From positions 8,183,070-8,247,069 of the forward strand of contig NC_064038.1 in assembly GCF_932526225.1 (NCBI RefSeq): DNA of 64,000 nt, in the 5' to 3' direction. A model generated the notes under the pieces. It ran no database searches. It was given only the letters and a program-made list of their open reading frames with translations, and had not been told where the DNA came from. A program made the position numbers and the translations under genes. The stretch comes from Nematostella vectensis (lineage: Eukaryota; Cnidaria; Anthozoa; Actiniaria; Edwardsiidae). This document shows positions 1-15,222 of this stretch, piece by piece (position 1 is the first letter of the stretch; each line of letters opens with the position of its first letter).

Positions 1-2983
<2,983 letters not shown>

Positions 2984-3681
2984 ACAATCGACGACATCGT
3001 CGATGGCTAACGACTTTCGCGCATTGCGCTAAATTCAAAATAGTTTTAATTTTATATACCTACACATATATCTTTTGAAAAAAAATAGATAGTTGTTAGA
3101 TAGATTTTAAAGATTTAGAATGTATAAACTGGGTTAAAACATAACCAATTTATATACACATCAATTTCAAAATTCAACTCAATTTAAACTGAATTTCATC
3201 AAATGAGATTTTAGAGTAAATTGACAGACGAGGGCTGTCAATGTGAGTAGTCATTTTAAAGTCTAGATTCGTGTGATTTAGGGGCGGACCAGAAGATATC
3301 TTAGATTAGTCGTTTCAAAAATCACTTCGCATCCTATCCACCAACACCATCCCTGTAGTAAAAAAGGTTTCAAATAAAAGCAAGAAGAAAATCAAACAGC
3401 TGAAATGCCGGACAGAGAATGACCAGCAGAGCAGCGAAAAAAAATCCAGCTCAGCTGCCCCGCCTAAAGTATCTAATGTCCCATTCCTAGGAAGGCTCGC
3501 CGGAATAGAATTCAACTGTGCATTAGGTGTGTCATTTATAACATCTTGGTAATTGTTGCATATATTTTGCTGCTATTGTTTTTGGTGCGTTGCAACTGAA
3601 CACGTACGTATTTATGATATCAAAAAGTGATCAAAGTGACTTCATCTCCATTAAAATATTTGAATATTGTTCACCCTTCTT

Positions 3682-3789
3682 AGGGGCGTAGCCATGATTT
3701 TTCCTTGGAGGGGGGAAGTTCGTTTTCAACTGAGACGTGATAGCTTTACTGACCCTGAAAGGGGGGGCGGGTGGCCTGGCCACGCCCCT
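3682..3789. mobile_element. short MITE-like element (AGGGGCGT termini)
   Basis: A 108-bp segment with inverted termini: left AGGGGCGTAGCCA, right (reverse complement) AGGGGCGTGGCCA. The interior is G-rich and non-coding. No transposase is present and no clear target duplication was found. Confidence 0.55.
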
Positions 3790-4234
3790 GCTTCTCATTC
3801 AGTGACATCATAGCCGAACCCTATGTGAACTACACTAAAGAAAAACAAGCCTTTTAGAGTTCTCTTATAAATGATAATGTTAATAGGTGAATCATAATTT
3901 TCAGTCAAGCCTCCCCACCTCTAAAAACAATGATAACGAAAAAAGCTATCCCTATATTATAATTTTATCATTGATAAAATGATAATTGATAAAACGAATC
4001 GATTATGCTAGTAAAACTGGGGATATTATGCTAGTAGCATTGCTCGATTTTTAAATTTATGCTTAAATTATGCCCGCTTCTAGAAGTTATGCTTAATTTT
4101 CCAACATTATGCTAGCACAATCGATAAACCGAAAACCCGAAAGCGCGACAAACGAAATGGACGAAGGGAAGGGCTACGTGTGACCATACAAACCTCAGTT
4201 CCCAGGGTACCCAAGCTTAGATTACTTAACAAAC

Positions 4235-4372
<138 letters not shown>

Positions 4373-4433
4373 TTGACAAACTACTTAGACAACTACTTAG
4401 ACAAACTACTACTACTTAGACAAACTACTTGAA

Positions 4434-4600
4434 GGGACGTAAAAGAACCACTGGGGACGCAATAAACCCTCTGGCAGTGACCACCCCCAGTGACAGTGCT
4501 TACAATGCTTACTAACAATACACTCAAGGGGGTACTTGATTTGCAGCTTAGCTCTGTTGTGCCTTCCGCACCAGTATAACTGGTGGAAAATAGAATAAAT
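4434..4600 (+). repeat. dispersed SINE-like/LINE-tail repeat, copy 1
   Basis: This segment is strongly similar to 48686-48865, about 44 kb away and in the same orientation. Both copies share GAACCACTGGGGACGCA, CTCTGGCAGTGACCACCCC and a 3' end TATAACTGGTGGAAA followed by an (A)AATAAAT tail. A short AT-rich simple 3' tail is typical of retroposed elements, but no RNA polymerase III boxes were verified, so the class is inferred. Confidence 0.7.
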
Positions 4601-5684
4601 CAGATTACAAACTATGTACTACAAACTTGGAGATGATTTGGCAATTATAGATCGGTCGGTCAGTTTCGCCATAGCCCTAGGATAAATTGGTAGGTTCCTT
4701 TAAGCTAAATTTTGCCTGCTTAATGCTTGCTTATCAGATTTTTCCCAGATTTGTGCAATTCTATCGACAACTCAGTCTTCCTACGTGACTCAAAGTGTTT
4801 TGCGTTTCCCTTTCAATGTATATATACTAGACAGACCGAACGAACAAGTACAATAAGTGATACAGACAGTATTTGCTGAGGGAGGGGGGGCAGACATACA
4901 TATCAGAATAAGCAAAACTTTCGAAATTTCTTGGCAATTCTTCTATGAGAAAAGACACCTTAACGGTTTAGCTTCCTCCGCAGGCATCTCAAAGACCAGA
5001 AAAAGAAATAAAAAAGGATTGGGTTTCCTGTGGCAAAAAACGGAAGTGACAAACCGGAATTCCCTCTCTACTTCTCCTTAGTCTCACTCATCCGCAATTT
5101 CGCCACAGGTAACCCATTCTTTCCGTCCTTTTCATTATGAGTTGCCTGCGGAGGAGGCTATTAACGGTTAAGGGTGGGACGCCCCCTAAAGCCAGACTTA
5201 GCTACGCTTCTGCCTTACCTTATCAGCGCCAGTCTTATCTGTGCTTGAGACATCACGTGGTGCCCGTACAACAGTTTAACACAGCGACCTGGCCTCGCTG
5301 GGATGGGATGGGATTCAACTCAGCTCTCCTCTTTCTAATCTTTTATCTCTACAGAAGCTTTCCTAAAGAAGACTTGATAAATAAGAAAAATGTCAGACTC
5401 GAATACCGTTTTGTGAATCATTTATTCTGGTTCAATTTCTCGATTTTTGTTGCATACGAAACATGTAAGTAAAAAATACGGATTTCCGTTTCTCGAGTCA
5501 GAGGTTTGGTTAGGACAACTGTCAAGTGTGTAACAACGTGACTGTCTTACTGAGAAGTGTGAATTCCTCGTCTTCTCGGGCAAGGATGTTTATGGTGAAG
5601 GTCCCCCTCTGATCGCACTGCTAGAGGACACTGGCTCGTGGTTCCATCTCCAGTGGAAGTGCTTGCACATCAAATCACATTCAT

Positions 5685-6002
5685 CAGGCACGTATCTAGG
5701 ATTTTTCTTGGAAGGGGGGGGGGATGCGAAATCCGAAAAAATGGACTTAATTTTTCTCGGGGGGGGGGGGGGGGGGGAGGGAGTTCTCTGATAAAAATCT
5801 GACAAATCCCGAAAGAACAAAAAGGAATTTTTTTTATGCCTTTGCAGTATCTCCAAGAGACGTTTATTGTCGGATATGGACACAAAAAAGTCTGACTTAT
5901 GGATTGATGACATGCCAGAGTGACTTAGCCTATGCTTTGTAGTTTTATCTACATAGCACGTCTACCGGAGGTGGACTTGCAGCCCCTCTGGGTACGGGCC
6001 TG
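5685..6002. mobile_element. MITE with CAGGCCCGTACCCAGG-type termini, copy A
   Basis: The left end CAGGCACGTATCTAGG and the right end (CTGGGTACGGGCCTG) are inverted complements. The interior has long G runs (around 5761-5777) and no coding capacity. Copies B (40451-40763) and C (41130-41495) share termini, and A and B also share interior text (for example a run near CTCCAAGAGACGTTTATTG in A, CTCCATGGGACATTCATTA in B). This is a non-autonomous DNA transposon family mobilised by a transposase not present here. Confidence 0.75.
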
Positions 6003-8158
6003 TTCATGATTGTTAACTACGTGGAATAAATAATCCGTATCTCGCATGTGAAGCGCCCTGAAACTGTTCAATTAGAATTACTATACAAGAACTACATTTA
6101 GTTCACACAAAAAACTGGTAATCGCACCCAGCTTTTGGTGGACCATGTTTATACTCTGGTTAACGACCACGATTATTTGGGTATTTTGATTGATTAGAAC
6201 TACATTTCTGTTGTTCTGGCTTTTTTTTGCGGAAAAAGATAGTTAACATTACAAATGCTGTTACTAATAGGGAAAGCCTTTTAGTCACCGAGTTTTAAAA
6301 AGGCAGGTGAAAATAAAAGTCTGTTCTTAAACTTTTAGCGGATTTTGTAAGCATCAGTGTTTGATGGTTTCTGGGCGATCATTTCTTCTCTCCTGCCGTT
6401 TAGGGATTAAAACCTGTGAGCGGATCCAGGGGGTGCCAAAGCAAAAATTTTTTTGCGTAAACTTCTTTTGCAACATCCGCGCGCCTATCAACCCATTTCC
6501 TGTACTTCATAAATTAATTCCACGTTCCACAGTTCCATGCCGATAAACATGATTTCTGTATCAAGAATGCTTGTGATAAACAAAATGAAACATGTGATTT
6601 AAAAAAAATGGACTTCGGAATTAAGATACAAGATATTCTTTTAAAGTTGCAAAATAAAATGGTAAAAGTTTCAGACAATAAACCAATTTACCTAAAACTT
6701 GTTACTTGCTTTTGGTCTCTTCTCCATTGCTGTCCAGGAGTTCTTGAGGTTAACAGCGAGCCTGAAATCCTCTTCAGCTTAAATTGTGTTTCATTCTTCT
6801 TAACTAAATCAATTAGGCTTGTATTGTAAGAATACATTAGACGACAAACTCGACACAAACGAGATCGACAAGGCTATTCTCAGTCCACAACATCTATTAT
6901 TTAACTGATTTCCATCGTATATTCAATCTTTCGAAAATCGATAAAAGCTTAAATTTTATCGCTTTCTTTTGCAATGATTAGCTTAAAAATTCTATTTAAA
7001 TTTAAACTCATCATCACTCTAAACACACCCATGCTGCAAATTTTCAATTTAATAATGAAATGCGAGCTAAAATTATAGCCATAAAATCGTGTGTAACTCT
7101 TAATTCTCCATTGTCCACACTAGATAAACTCAGTTTCTTTAACCAACAAACTTCCTCTTTTAAAACGAATTATGTCCCAAAGGCGGCCACTTTGTATTTT
7201 TGAAAGCCCAATTACTGAAAAGTTAAATATCTAGAAGGAAGCTAGTTTTTTATGCAAATACATCAAAAGCTGCAAAAAACCACGACACAGCAGGGTATAA
7301 GTTTCAAGCTGTGTTTTGTACACTTATCAGGACAAATACGATATTTATTTTGTTAGTCTACGGGGTGACTAATAGATTGTTTGAAGTTGATTTAGCAAAA
7401 CGTGCTGGTAGGGGTTCAAACAGAGCCAAACTCAGGCACTCATCTATCATCCGAGCTCGAAAAAAGCGAAAAATAAAGAATGATACATCTTCCTTCCTTT
7501 CTCTTTTTATGTTGAAACACCTCTTTTCAACAAAATCTGAATAGTGGCAATAAGAGCACTTTTTATTTCACACATTTCCATTGTTTATTGAATTTTACAC
7601 AGTTAGACAGATTTTCATCAATGCTAATTCTCGCTATAGGATACAAAAAAATAGCTTTTGTATCAAAGCTTAAAAGCAGCCTTTTTAGGAGCTTAACATT
7701 CAACTTCACTAAATTATATAATCATATATCTGTGTACATAAATATTGAAGGATTTCCAGAGTTGATATGTAGTCAGGAACATTCAAACGCTAATTAGATG
7801 ATTGAACACGAAAGTTTGTTACTCTTTGTCAAATTCAATTCACAGATTCTTACGTTTTACAAGCAGCTGTAGAAACAGAGTAAAATACCGAAAAACCGCA
7901 CCGCAAAACTAAAGTATCTCTAATAAAAAAATTACCTGATAAAGATATACAATTTACTAAGAAAAATGTTTTTCTTGTGTTCGAAGAATGCTTGAACATC
8001 TTGCATTCCGATAGTTGAGTGGAATCATAAACGCAGTTTGGCTGAGCCTCGACCAATCACCACTCGAGATTGATAGGACTCTAAAGGAAGTTATTCGCAT
8101 GGTAGGTGGCCATTAAAAGCTAGAAAGGCGGGTATCATAAATTACCTTAATCACCAAT

Positions 8159-8166
8159 CTATAAAA
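8159..8166 (+). promoter_or_regulatory. TATA box candidate upstream of foxQ2
   Basis: CTATAAAAG lies about 310 bp upstream of the foxQ2 ATG in the same orientation. The spacing implies a 5' UTR of about 280 bp if it is used. No other gene lies downstream on this strand. Confidence 0.45.
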
Positions 8167-8473
8167 GAGCAGGACTTTTGACATATATAAAAGAAATCCT
8201 GATCGCAATAGTCAAGCCACATCATATCTCTGCATCTTTTGATGAAAGTGCTTCTTATCTGAGTCTGGGTGATTTGATGTAAGTTGGACTCAGCGAGAAA
8301 CGCGCTCTCGAATGCTTTGTTTGTTGGGAAAAGCTCTGTTGGAGTGCGTTTAATATCGCAACACTTAAGTGGGTGATTGGAACACCGTGTTAGGGGCTCA
8401 CCAATCTTGGCATCAGGCATAAAGAGCCAAGCACTGTACCACAACGCAGCTAGATCATCTTGAGTAATCAGAA

Positions 8474-9469
8474 ATGGAGGAGTGTGCACCGGAGTCTCCA
8501 CTGAGAAACGATTACGACTATGAAGAACTGGGCGAAAACCAGCAAGAACCGGCCAGCGACGACGACAGTGATACCGAATCTGACGCCTTGAATACTGACT
8601 GTAACGAGAACGCAAGGGAGAGAGATACCCCAGAAGTCGTTACTGATGTAGACGCGGAGAAAAGTGTCTCGCATTTGGTGAAGAAGGAAACTATAGTAGA
8701 CGATGATGCAGACGTAAAACCTGCGCATTCATACATCGCACTAATAGCTATGGCCATTCTCAGTAACTCCAGCAAGAAAATGATCCTTGGCGATATATAC
8801 CAGTATATCTCTGATAATTTCCCCTATTATCGCAATAAGGACAAATCGTGGCGCAACAGCATCCGTCACAACCTCTCTCTGAATGAATGCTTTATTAAAG
8901 CTGGAAGAAGTGAGAATGGGAAGGGGAATTACTGGGCTATCCACCCTGCTAATCTGGAAGACTTTGCCAATGGCGACTTTCGGCGGCGGCGCGCGAGGCG
9001 TAGGGTGCGTAAAAGCAACGCGCTAAAGTACGGAGTAAGCGCTGGATATCCGTACTTTCGGAGCTTTACTCCGTATACGCCTTACTCCAGTTACTTGGCG
9101 TATCGAGCAGACGACTTAACGCGTGTTTTTAACGGGTATCCGAGCTCGTATCAGCTTCCGCAGGTTTCAGTGGCGCGCAAGAGTTTTGCAATTGACGACC
9201 TGATGTCCACCACGCCACAATACAACCAGGACGCGCTACACAAGCCAGAGTACTCCGACTCGAGTGCTGCTGTGGCAGTCAGCAATAGTTATAGCGGTCT
9301 TACATCCCCAAGACACATATACGCTGGTACTTATGGCTCTTCCTTTTCCGGCTATTCGTGTCTATCTAGTCTTGCGGGTTACAGCAGTGCTGAACGGCGC
9401 GAAAAGGAAAGCTGGCAGGATACACTGTGTAAACTCCAAGAACAACTGCGAAAGACGTCCCATTTATGA
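8474..9469 (+). CDS. foxQ2: forkhead transcription factor, FoxQ2 class
   Basis: A single-exon gene of 331 residues; the first ATG follows an upstream region with no in-frame alternative. The N-terminus (residues 1-80) is acidic. The forkhead winged-helix domain spans about 82-180, beginning KPAHSYIALIAMAIL, with the recognition helix WRNSIRHNLSLNECF and wing text ENGKGNYWAIHPAN. The basic end RRRRARRRVRK and the RNKDKSWRNS segment are what point to the FoxQ2 class rather than FoxA, C or D. Downstream is a Tyr/Ser-rich region and FAIDDLM (238-244), which resembles an EH1/Groucho-binding motif. It would bind DNA in the nucleus; FoxQ2 proteins pattern the aboral or anterior pole in cnidarians and other animals. 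A TATA box lies at 8159. The paralogue (cnidarians have several FoxQ2 genes) cannot be assigned from sequence alone. Confidence 0.92.
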   Translation: MEECAPESPLRNDYDYEELGENQQEPASDDDSDTESDALNTDCNENARERDTPEVVTDVDAEKSVSHLVKKETIVDDDADVKPAHSYIALIAMAILSNSSKKMILGDIYQYISDNFPYYRNKDKSWRNSIRHNLSLNECFIKAGRSENGKGNYWAIHPANLEDFANGDFRRRRARRRVRKSNALKYGVSAGYPYFRSFTPYTPYSSYLAYRADDLTRVFNGYPSSYQLPQVSVARKSFAIDDLMSTTPQYNQDALHKPEYSDSSAAVAVSNSYSGLTSPRHIYAGTYGSSFSGYSCLSSLAGYSSAERREKESWQDTLCKLQEQLRKTSHL

Positions 9470-12400
9470 GATAAGCAATGGAGCGCCACAGCGCGGGATC
9501 GATAAGTGAACGGAACACGCGGGAAAAGATGCGAGGCAACGCGGAATTCTATATGCACACAGGCAGGTGGTGTAACACACGACTATAAGTGTCGAACGGT
9601 GAACATAAAAACCCACATTTGAAAAATTAGAGTGATTTTCCTATGATAGTGCATCCATGTATATTATGCTCATCGAAACACTAGTGAGAGAGCACACGAC
9701 TGCACATAAAATATATAAGATATCCTGTAAAACTTTGTTTGTCGCTTTCTTGTAAATAACCGTTTACAAACTAAAACTTGTACTCGTGAAACAACGAAAA
9801 CGAATTGGCCCAAAACGAGTCCTTAAAAGACAATAAAAAGAAATTTACCAATCAATTACAAAAGCTTTTTCGAATGACATGAAAGTGCAAATACATTCTT
9901 CTACAAACTTTGAATACGCTGCATTATTATCAGATTTTAAAATATAAGAAGGTGACCTCAGGACGAAAGGTTAAACACATTTTATCGTCCTTTTTTTAGA
10001 TTTGCATCAAGAATAATCTTTCTAAAGTGAAACACACTAAAGTTCTTCCAAGATGTGACATTACGCAGTTGATTAAGAAATAGCACAACAACGCCTAAAG
10101 TAAAGAAACCTTGTGAATTCCACAATAAAGGCAATGTTCATGATCTGTTGTTGTTGTTGTTTCGTTTTGTTATTAAATAAATATAATTCTATTTCAAAAT
10201 TGTGTTCTCAGTATTTAGTTCCATTTCTTGGTTGTTTCGCTTTCTCGCCGTTTGGGGCATCTTACAGCTCGAAAAAGGGGGATCTTTTTTGGTAAAAACC
10301 AAGTCGAAACAGTTTCACATTCAAAAATACAATTAGATGGGTAACAATTCCATCACAACTTATCACTTTTCATTAAAATTGCGCCAAACTGTCTGTGTTA
10401 AACTCAAACTTAAATATCAGGCAGGTGCAGAACTAACCTTCCTACCAGTGTTTACGGTTTAAAATATATCCAATATTTCTTTATTAGCGCAAAACGAATA
10501 AGAAACAAACCTATTACGAGACTAAATTGAAGCAAACACATCAAGTTTCTTGAAATTTCCCACATTTACCAAACGCATTTTCCACAAAATTTCTTTTACT
10601 TAAGGCGTGAAAGTCACACGCTTTTGCTCGCTAAATTCATTCGGAATCTGACAAAAAGGCGGGCCGGTTTTTTATTGTTTGCTTGTTATGATATGAAAGT
10701 ATTGGCTTATCTTATCTAACAATATCTGGCACACGGCAAACACAGCAAACAAGCTACAGTTTTTACGTATCAAGCGCTTCGACAACCGCAAGCTAATACT
10801 CCGTTGGTCAAAAAATTATTAGTGCTACTTTCCATGCTGAGACGGTCAAATCACACAAAAATAAAAGATAAATTAAATGTGCTCAGATGACAACAAATGC
10901 ATCCATGAAAGACATTATTAAAAGTTTACCCGGTTTATGTTTGTATTTGTCGTATAATTGTACTTGTCCTGGTTTGGTCGGTCCTCTCCATACGATATTT
11001 ATTTGTCTTTGCGTAGGCATATTACTTTGTATGTAAGCGAAATAAAAACATTATTAGATCAATTTCTCTAATTTAATCTTGATACACGAAATATTGTTTA
11101 CAAAGACAGAGACAAACTTTAGGCTTGATCGGAAAGTATCCTCACTAAATCGAACTAAATAAAATTGACGTAATTTGTGTTTAGTATCGCTTTGGTCGAC
11201 TTTGGGGGTTGCCTTCGAAAATAACCCTGTCTAAAAATCAAGCTCGAATGATCTAAATGAAATAAAAACACTATGACAAATAGAGAACAAACTTAACTTT
11301 GCGGCTAGGTGTCCTAATGTATATGAATTATTTAACAAACAAAAAGGAGGGCAAGGGAATGAAGAAAAAAAACCAAAGGCATCACCAAAACACAACTACA
11401 AAAATGTGAAAACAATGGCTTCTTTTCTTTTCAAGTGTTTAAATGGTATTGCATTTAAGATCGGCTAAAATCTTTGTTCTCGGAAATCGTACAAACAAAG
11501 GACAGACATTCGTGTATTTCATCAATTTTTCATGCCAAACTTTTCAATTTAAGGCTTTTTTATACTCTTAATGCCTTTGCTAATCTCGTGTTTTGTCTTG
11601 GTCAATTTAGGGAAAAAGTAAATAGGGCCACCGACGCAAAGGTGGTTATTTATCTTCGCCTGCAAGGATGGTTGATGATATATTGGTCTTAATATCAATT
11701 TACACAAGTCAACAGTGAGACTAACACAGCGAATTTCGGGTTATTCGTTCCAAGATATAAACCTAGCCACAAGAAGATGAACACAAAGCCAGCCCCCTAG
11801 GCGAGTTTGTTAAACCAATAAAATGAAACGATCAAAAACGGAAAAAACATTGCTGATAAATCTAGCAGCGCAAATTATCTTGTGCATAACAAATTTATTT
11901 TTAACTATACTGGCCAAATAAGTAAGAACAATATGTAGTCATTGTCTCTTTCGTTTTTATAAGAACGTCCAGCCTGAGATTTCACCAATATTTTTAAGTC
12001 CAGATGCGTTCATTGGGTAATATATTCTTATATACACTAAAATTTAAGAACATCGTCCCAAAAGTAAGAACGGCCCAGCCTCAACAGAAAATTAGACGTT
12101 CTTATATAGAAAAAGAATGTACACAATGTATAACGCTGTTTTTATTTCTCTAAGTAACTCTTACATTCCACTCGAATAATTTCTTCCAGTTTCTCCAGCT
12201 CCTATTATAGCTTTCCAACCATTATCGTTTCGTCATTTTTTATAACCTGCAACACACAACTTAAACTTCTACAACTAAAAGACTATTCCATGTTAAGTCA
12301 TTTTTTATTCAAACAAAGATTCCTCCCTGACTTTTTCGGCAAAATTTCATTTCTGCCAAGTCCCATCAATAAAGCATTTGGGAGCAAAACAGTCGTTATT

Positions 12401-14189
12401 CGCAACCACAAAGTTCAAATCGTTGACGTGCGTGCTGGCATTATGATACGTTGTTTTTTCGGGGTACTAATTAAAATTATCAACAATAATGATTATGGGC
12501 AATGTAGATAAAATAGAAGTCGAGTTTATATCTTCAATATCTGGATCTGAAGCTTTTAAGACTGTCGTTGTATTTAGAGAAGCAAGGACACTAAATTCTA
12601 GTACACTTTTGCATGGCAAATTGCGGTATAATATGTACGGACTTCCAGATAAGGCTACAAATAATAAAACAACTGAAATTCTTCTGTGGAAATTGAAAGA
12701 ATAGTAGAATACGTCGAACCCCTAATCGAATATAATTCATTCGATAATTGTACAGAATGGCCCTCCCATTACAGCCGTTTTCAAGGGGATTGCATATCCG
12801 CAGAAAAGAATCGACTGACTCAGACCGAAACATGGGAAAATTGCTAAAAATTGCTATATTGAGTAAAACACAATTAGCAGTTGCAAATCGGTTTAAGGGT
12901 TTCTTTTAATAAACAAACTCACTCCCGCCATGTTATCCAGTTCTATCTTATTATTGCCCCCAATTGTGCACAATTGCCCCCCTCCCCCTCAACCGGGAAA
13001 TCCTGGATCCCCCTCCCTGACTAGTATGTGTGTAAAGACCACTGCTCGAAGCCTCGCTCGACGAGCTAGCCGTAGGGACCGCAAAGACCGCTGGTCCTAA
13101 CGCATGCGTACAGCCTGGTGCGAACGGCGCGAACATTCGCCCAGTATTGCTGGCACTGCCTTGGTTACGACCATAAGATAAAGGAACCGTTCGCTGCTAC
13201 GATATGTTCCATTAAAAATGTACTTTAGCATCAAGTCTTGTCACTGTTGTATCCGTGGCCAGAGGGCGCAAAAGGTTGAATCAACTCTTTAGGCTTAGTT
13301 TATGGTTTAGACGCCGTTCTTTTCATGTACCGTTCCAAATGCAAATGCACGCACGAACGTAGTCGGTTGTTTTATCTTAATTTGCATGCGCATCCATGAG
13401 CCTTATTCGATGCAAATGCTGCAAATAAAGAGAAAACAATCGACTTTATTAATTCCCATGCATTCGCATTGAATATGATGAAGCATGAGTCTCAGATACG
13501 GGTTTTTCAAAAAGAGGGGGGGGGGGGGGCTACGGAGCCAATTTGATACAGTTTTACTGCGGCTTTCAATATAATGAAGAGTCTCGTCGAAAACTCCCAA
13601 AAGATAAATAGGTTTCTGGCTTCAGTCATTTAAAATCCACGAACCGTTTTTATCGGCCAGCACTGAAATGGTTTACAATCACCCCACATCTTCGCAAGCT
13701 ACTGACTACTCAAAGATCCAAAATATCAAAATATAATTAGTTTGAATGACGGAAGCCAGGAAACGGTTTAGCAGTTGTAAGTTATTGACAAGAGTTCTCA
13801 GAGTATTAAAAATTGCTCGTTTATTTCAGTTCTTTCTTCACTTTACCATAATTAAAGATAAAGATTGAATATGTCGACATCTACAAGATTGAGTTCGGAA
13901 AACTGGTACAAATTCGATTGTTGATATTTACTACATAGTTTATTGCTCAGATAATCACGACTTCACAATTGATGATAAAAGAATCAGCATAAAGGGTGAC
14001 TGTGTCTTTAAAACACATCAGACAAACTTAATGGCGCTACAGTAACGCACCAGTCTGAGTACAAAACAATACTCATACAAACTCTCTTTGATCTCCTATA
14101 CTCACCGCGAACATGGGCTACCTGTGTTGAATTTGCCCGTCTGTGAACAGGTTCAGTCAAGACCAAGTCAAGACAATGTTATGTTCCAG

Positions 14190-14420
14190 TTGTGCGCTCC
14201 TAGTAATGGGCTATCTGTATTGTGCCCTCCTAGTAATGGGTTACCTGTGTTGTGCGCTCCTAGTAATGGGTTATCTGTGTTGTGCGCTCCTAGTAATGGT
14301 CTATATGTGTTGTGCGCTCCTAGTAATGGGCTACCTGTGTCGTGCGCTCCTAGTGATGGGCTACCTGTGTTGTGGTCTTCTAGTGATGGGCTACCTGTGT
14401 TGTTCGCTCCCAGTGATGAT
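14190..14420. repeat. 30-bp minisatellite
   Basis: About eight tandem copies of a 30-bp unit (core GCGCTCCTAGTAATGGGCTA). Because 30 is a multiple of three, two frames stay open and encode periodic peptides; nothing supports translation. Confidence 0.93.
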
Positions 14421-14524
14421 TAATGAAGTTGTCGCTAACTGTGGAAGAGGGGAGAATTTTGGGTCCATGTAAAAAAACATTCACGCCACTTCTACATGTG
14501 CAGTAGTTATTGAAAGTTTATAAT

Positions 14525-14641
14525 CAGACACGTACCCAGGATTGGCAGGGGAGGGGGGTGCGCAGTCATAGGTATCATATGAAAAAACCATAGTATTTGA
14601 AGATTCCTTAATAAGTATGCGTACCCCCCTGTGTACGCACA
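14525..14641. mobile_element. degenerate MITE-like remnant
   Basis: It starts CAGACACGTACCCAGG, close to the terminus of the family at 5685, 40451 and 41130, and ends with GTGTACGCACATG, a degenerate inverted counterpart. It is only about 117 bp, so probably an internally deleted or decayed copy. Confidence 0.4.
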
Positions 14642-15222
14642 TGATCATATCGCATTTTTTTTTTTTTTTTTTTTGCACATTAACCCTTTAAAACGGCCAG
14701 GGTGACCGGTTCGAAATCTTTGGAGAACACGAATACAAGAAGACAGCTCTTTCGAGTCCCTTTGAAAAGGTAGGTTTAGCTGTTCATTTTATCAAATTTT
14801 ATCATGAATCTATAAAACTTTCAATGTATGACTTGTGAATTATTCTTAGTTGTTTACGCAAATAACTTTATAAGATTTATAAAATGGATTTCACTTGTAG
14901 GAATGATATATTACCGAGACTATTATAGTTTAACGTCTTGCTTATGGGAAAAGATAAGAATTTAAATCTTAATTAGATTTTATATTTTCATCCCTACTAA
15001 ATACTATCAAAATATTTACTATTATATCTCAACCAGGAATGCCGGCCATGTCTTTTTCCTTAGTGTAACTTCTTATGTGTGGGTACCCTTTTCTATTGCA
15101 TGCATATTGTCCATTTCACTCAAACGTGAATAACCACGGACCATGATTATCACGTGACTGGCCTGTTTTTGTCCTGTCTAACCTGTTTCTCATACCTGTC
15201 AAACTGGTTTTTGCAAGTCTGT

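Larger units (their letters stand above)
9470..15222. other. gene-poor intergenic region
   Basis: Between foxQ2 and the 3' end of the DED-NB-ARC gene no coding region could be supported. The first few hundred bases are presumably foxQ2 3' UTR; an AATAAA lies near 9833. The region holds a G17 homopolymer (about 13513-13530), a 30-bp minisatellite, a MITE-like remnant and a T18 run. The rest is AT-rich unique-looking sequence where distant enhancers could lie unseen. Confidence 0.6.

Noticed and set aside
8151-8615. 154-codon minus-strand frame overlapping the foxQ2 start
   Set aside because: Antisense to the foxQ2 5' UTR and start; no recognisable protein features.
14143-14472. Leu/Cys-rich 109-codon frame suggesting a membrane protein
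   Set aside because: 30-bp minisatellite translation, not a real transmembrane protein.
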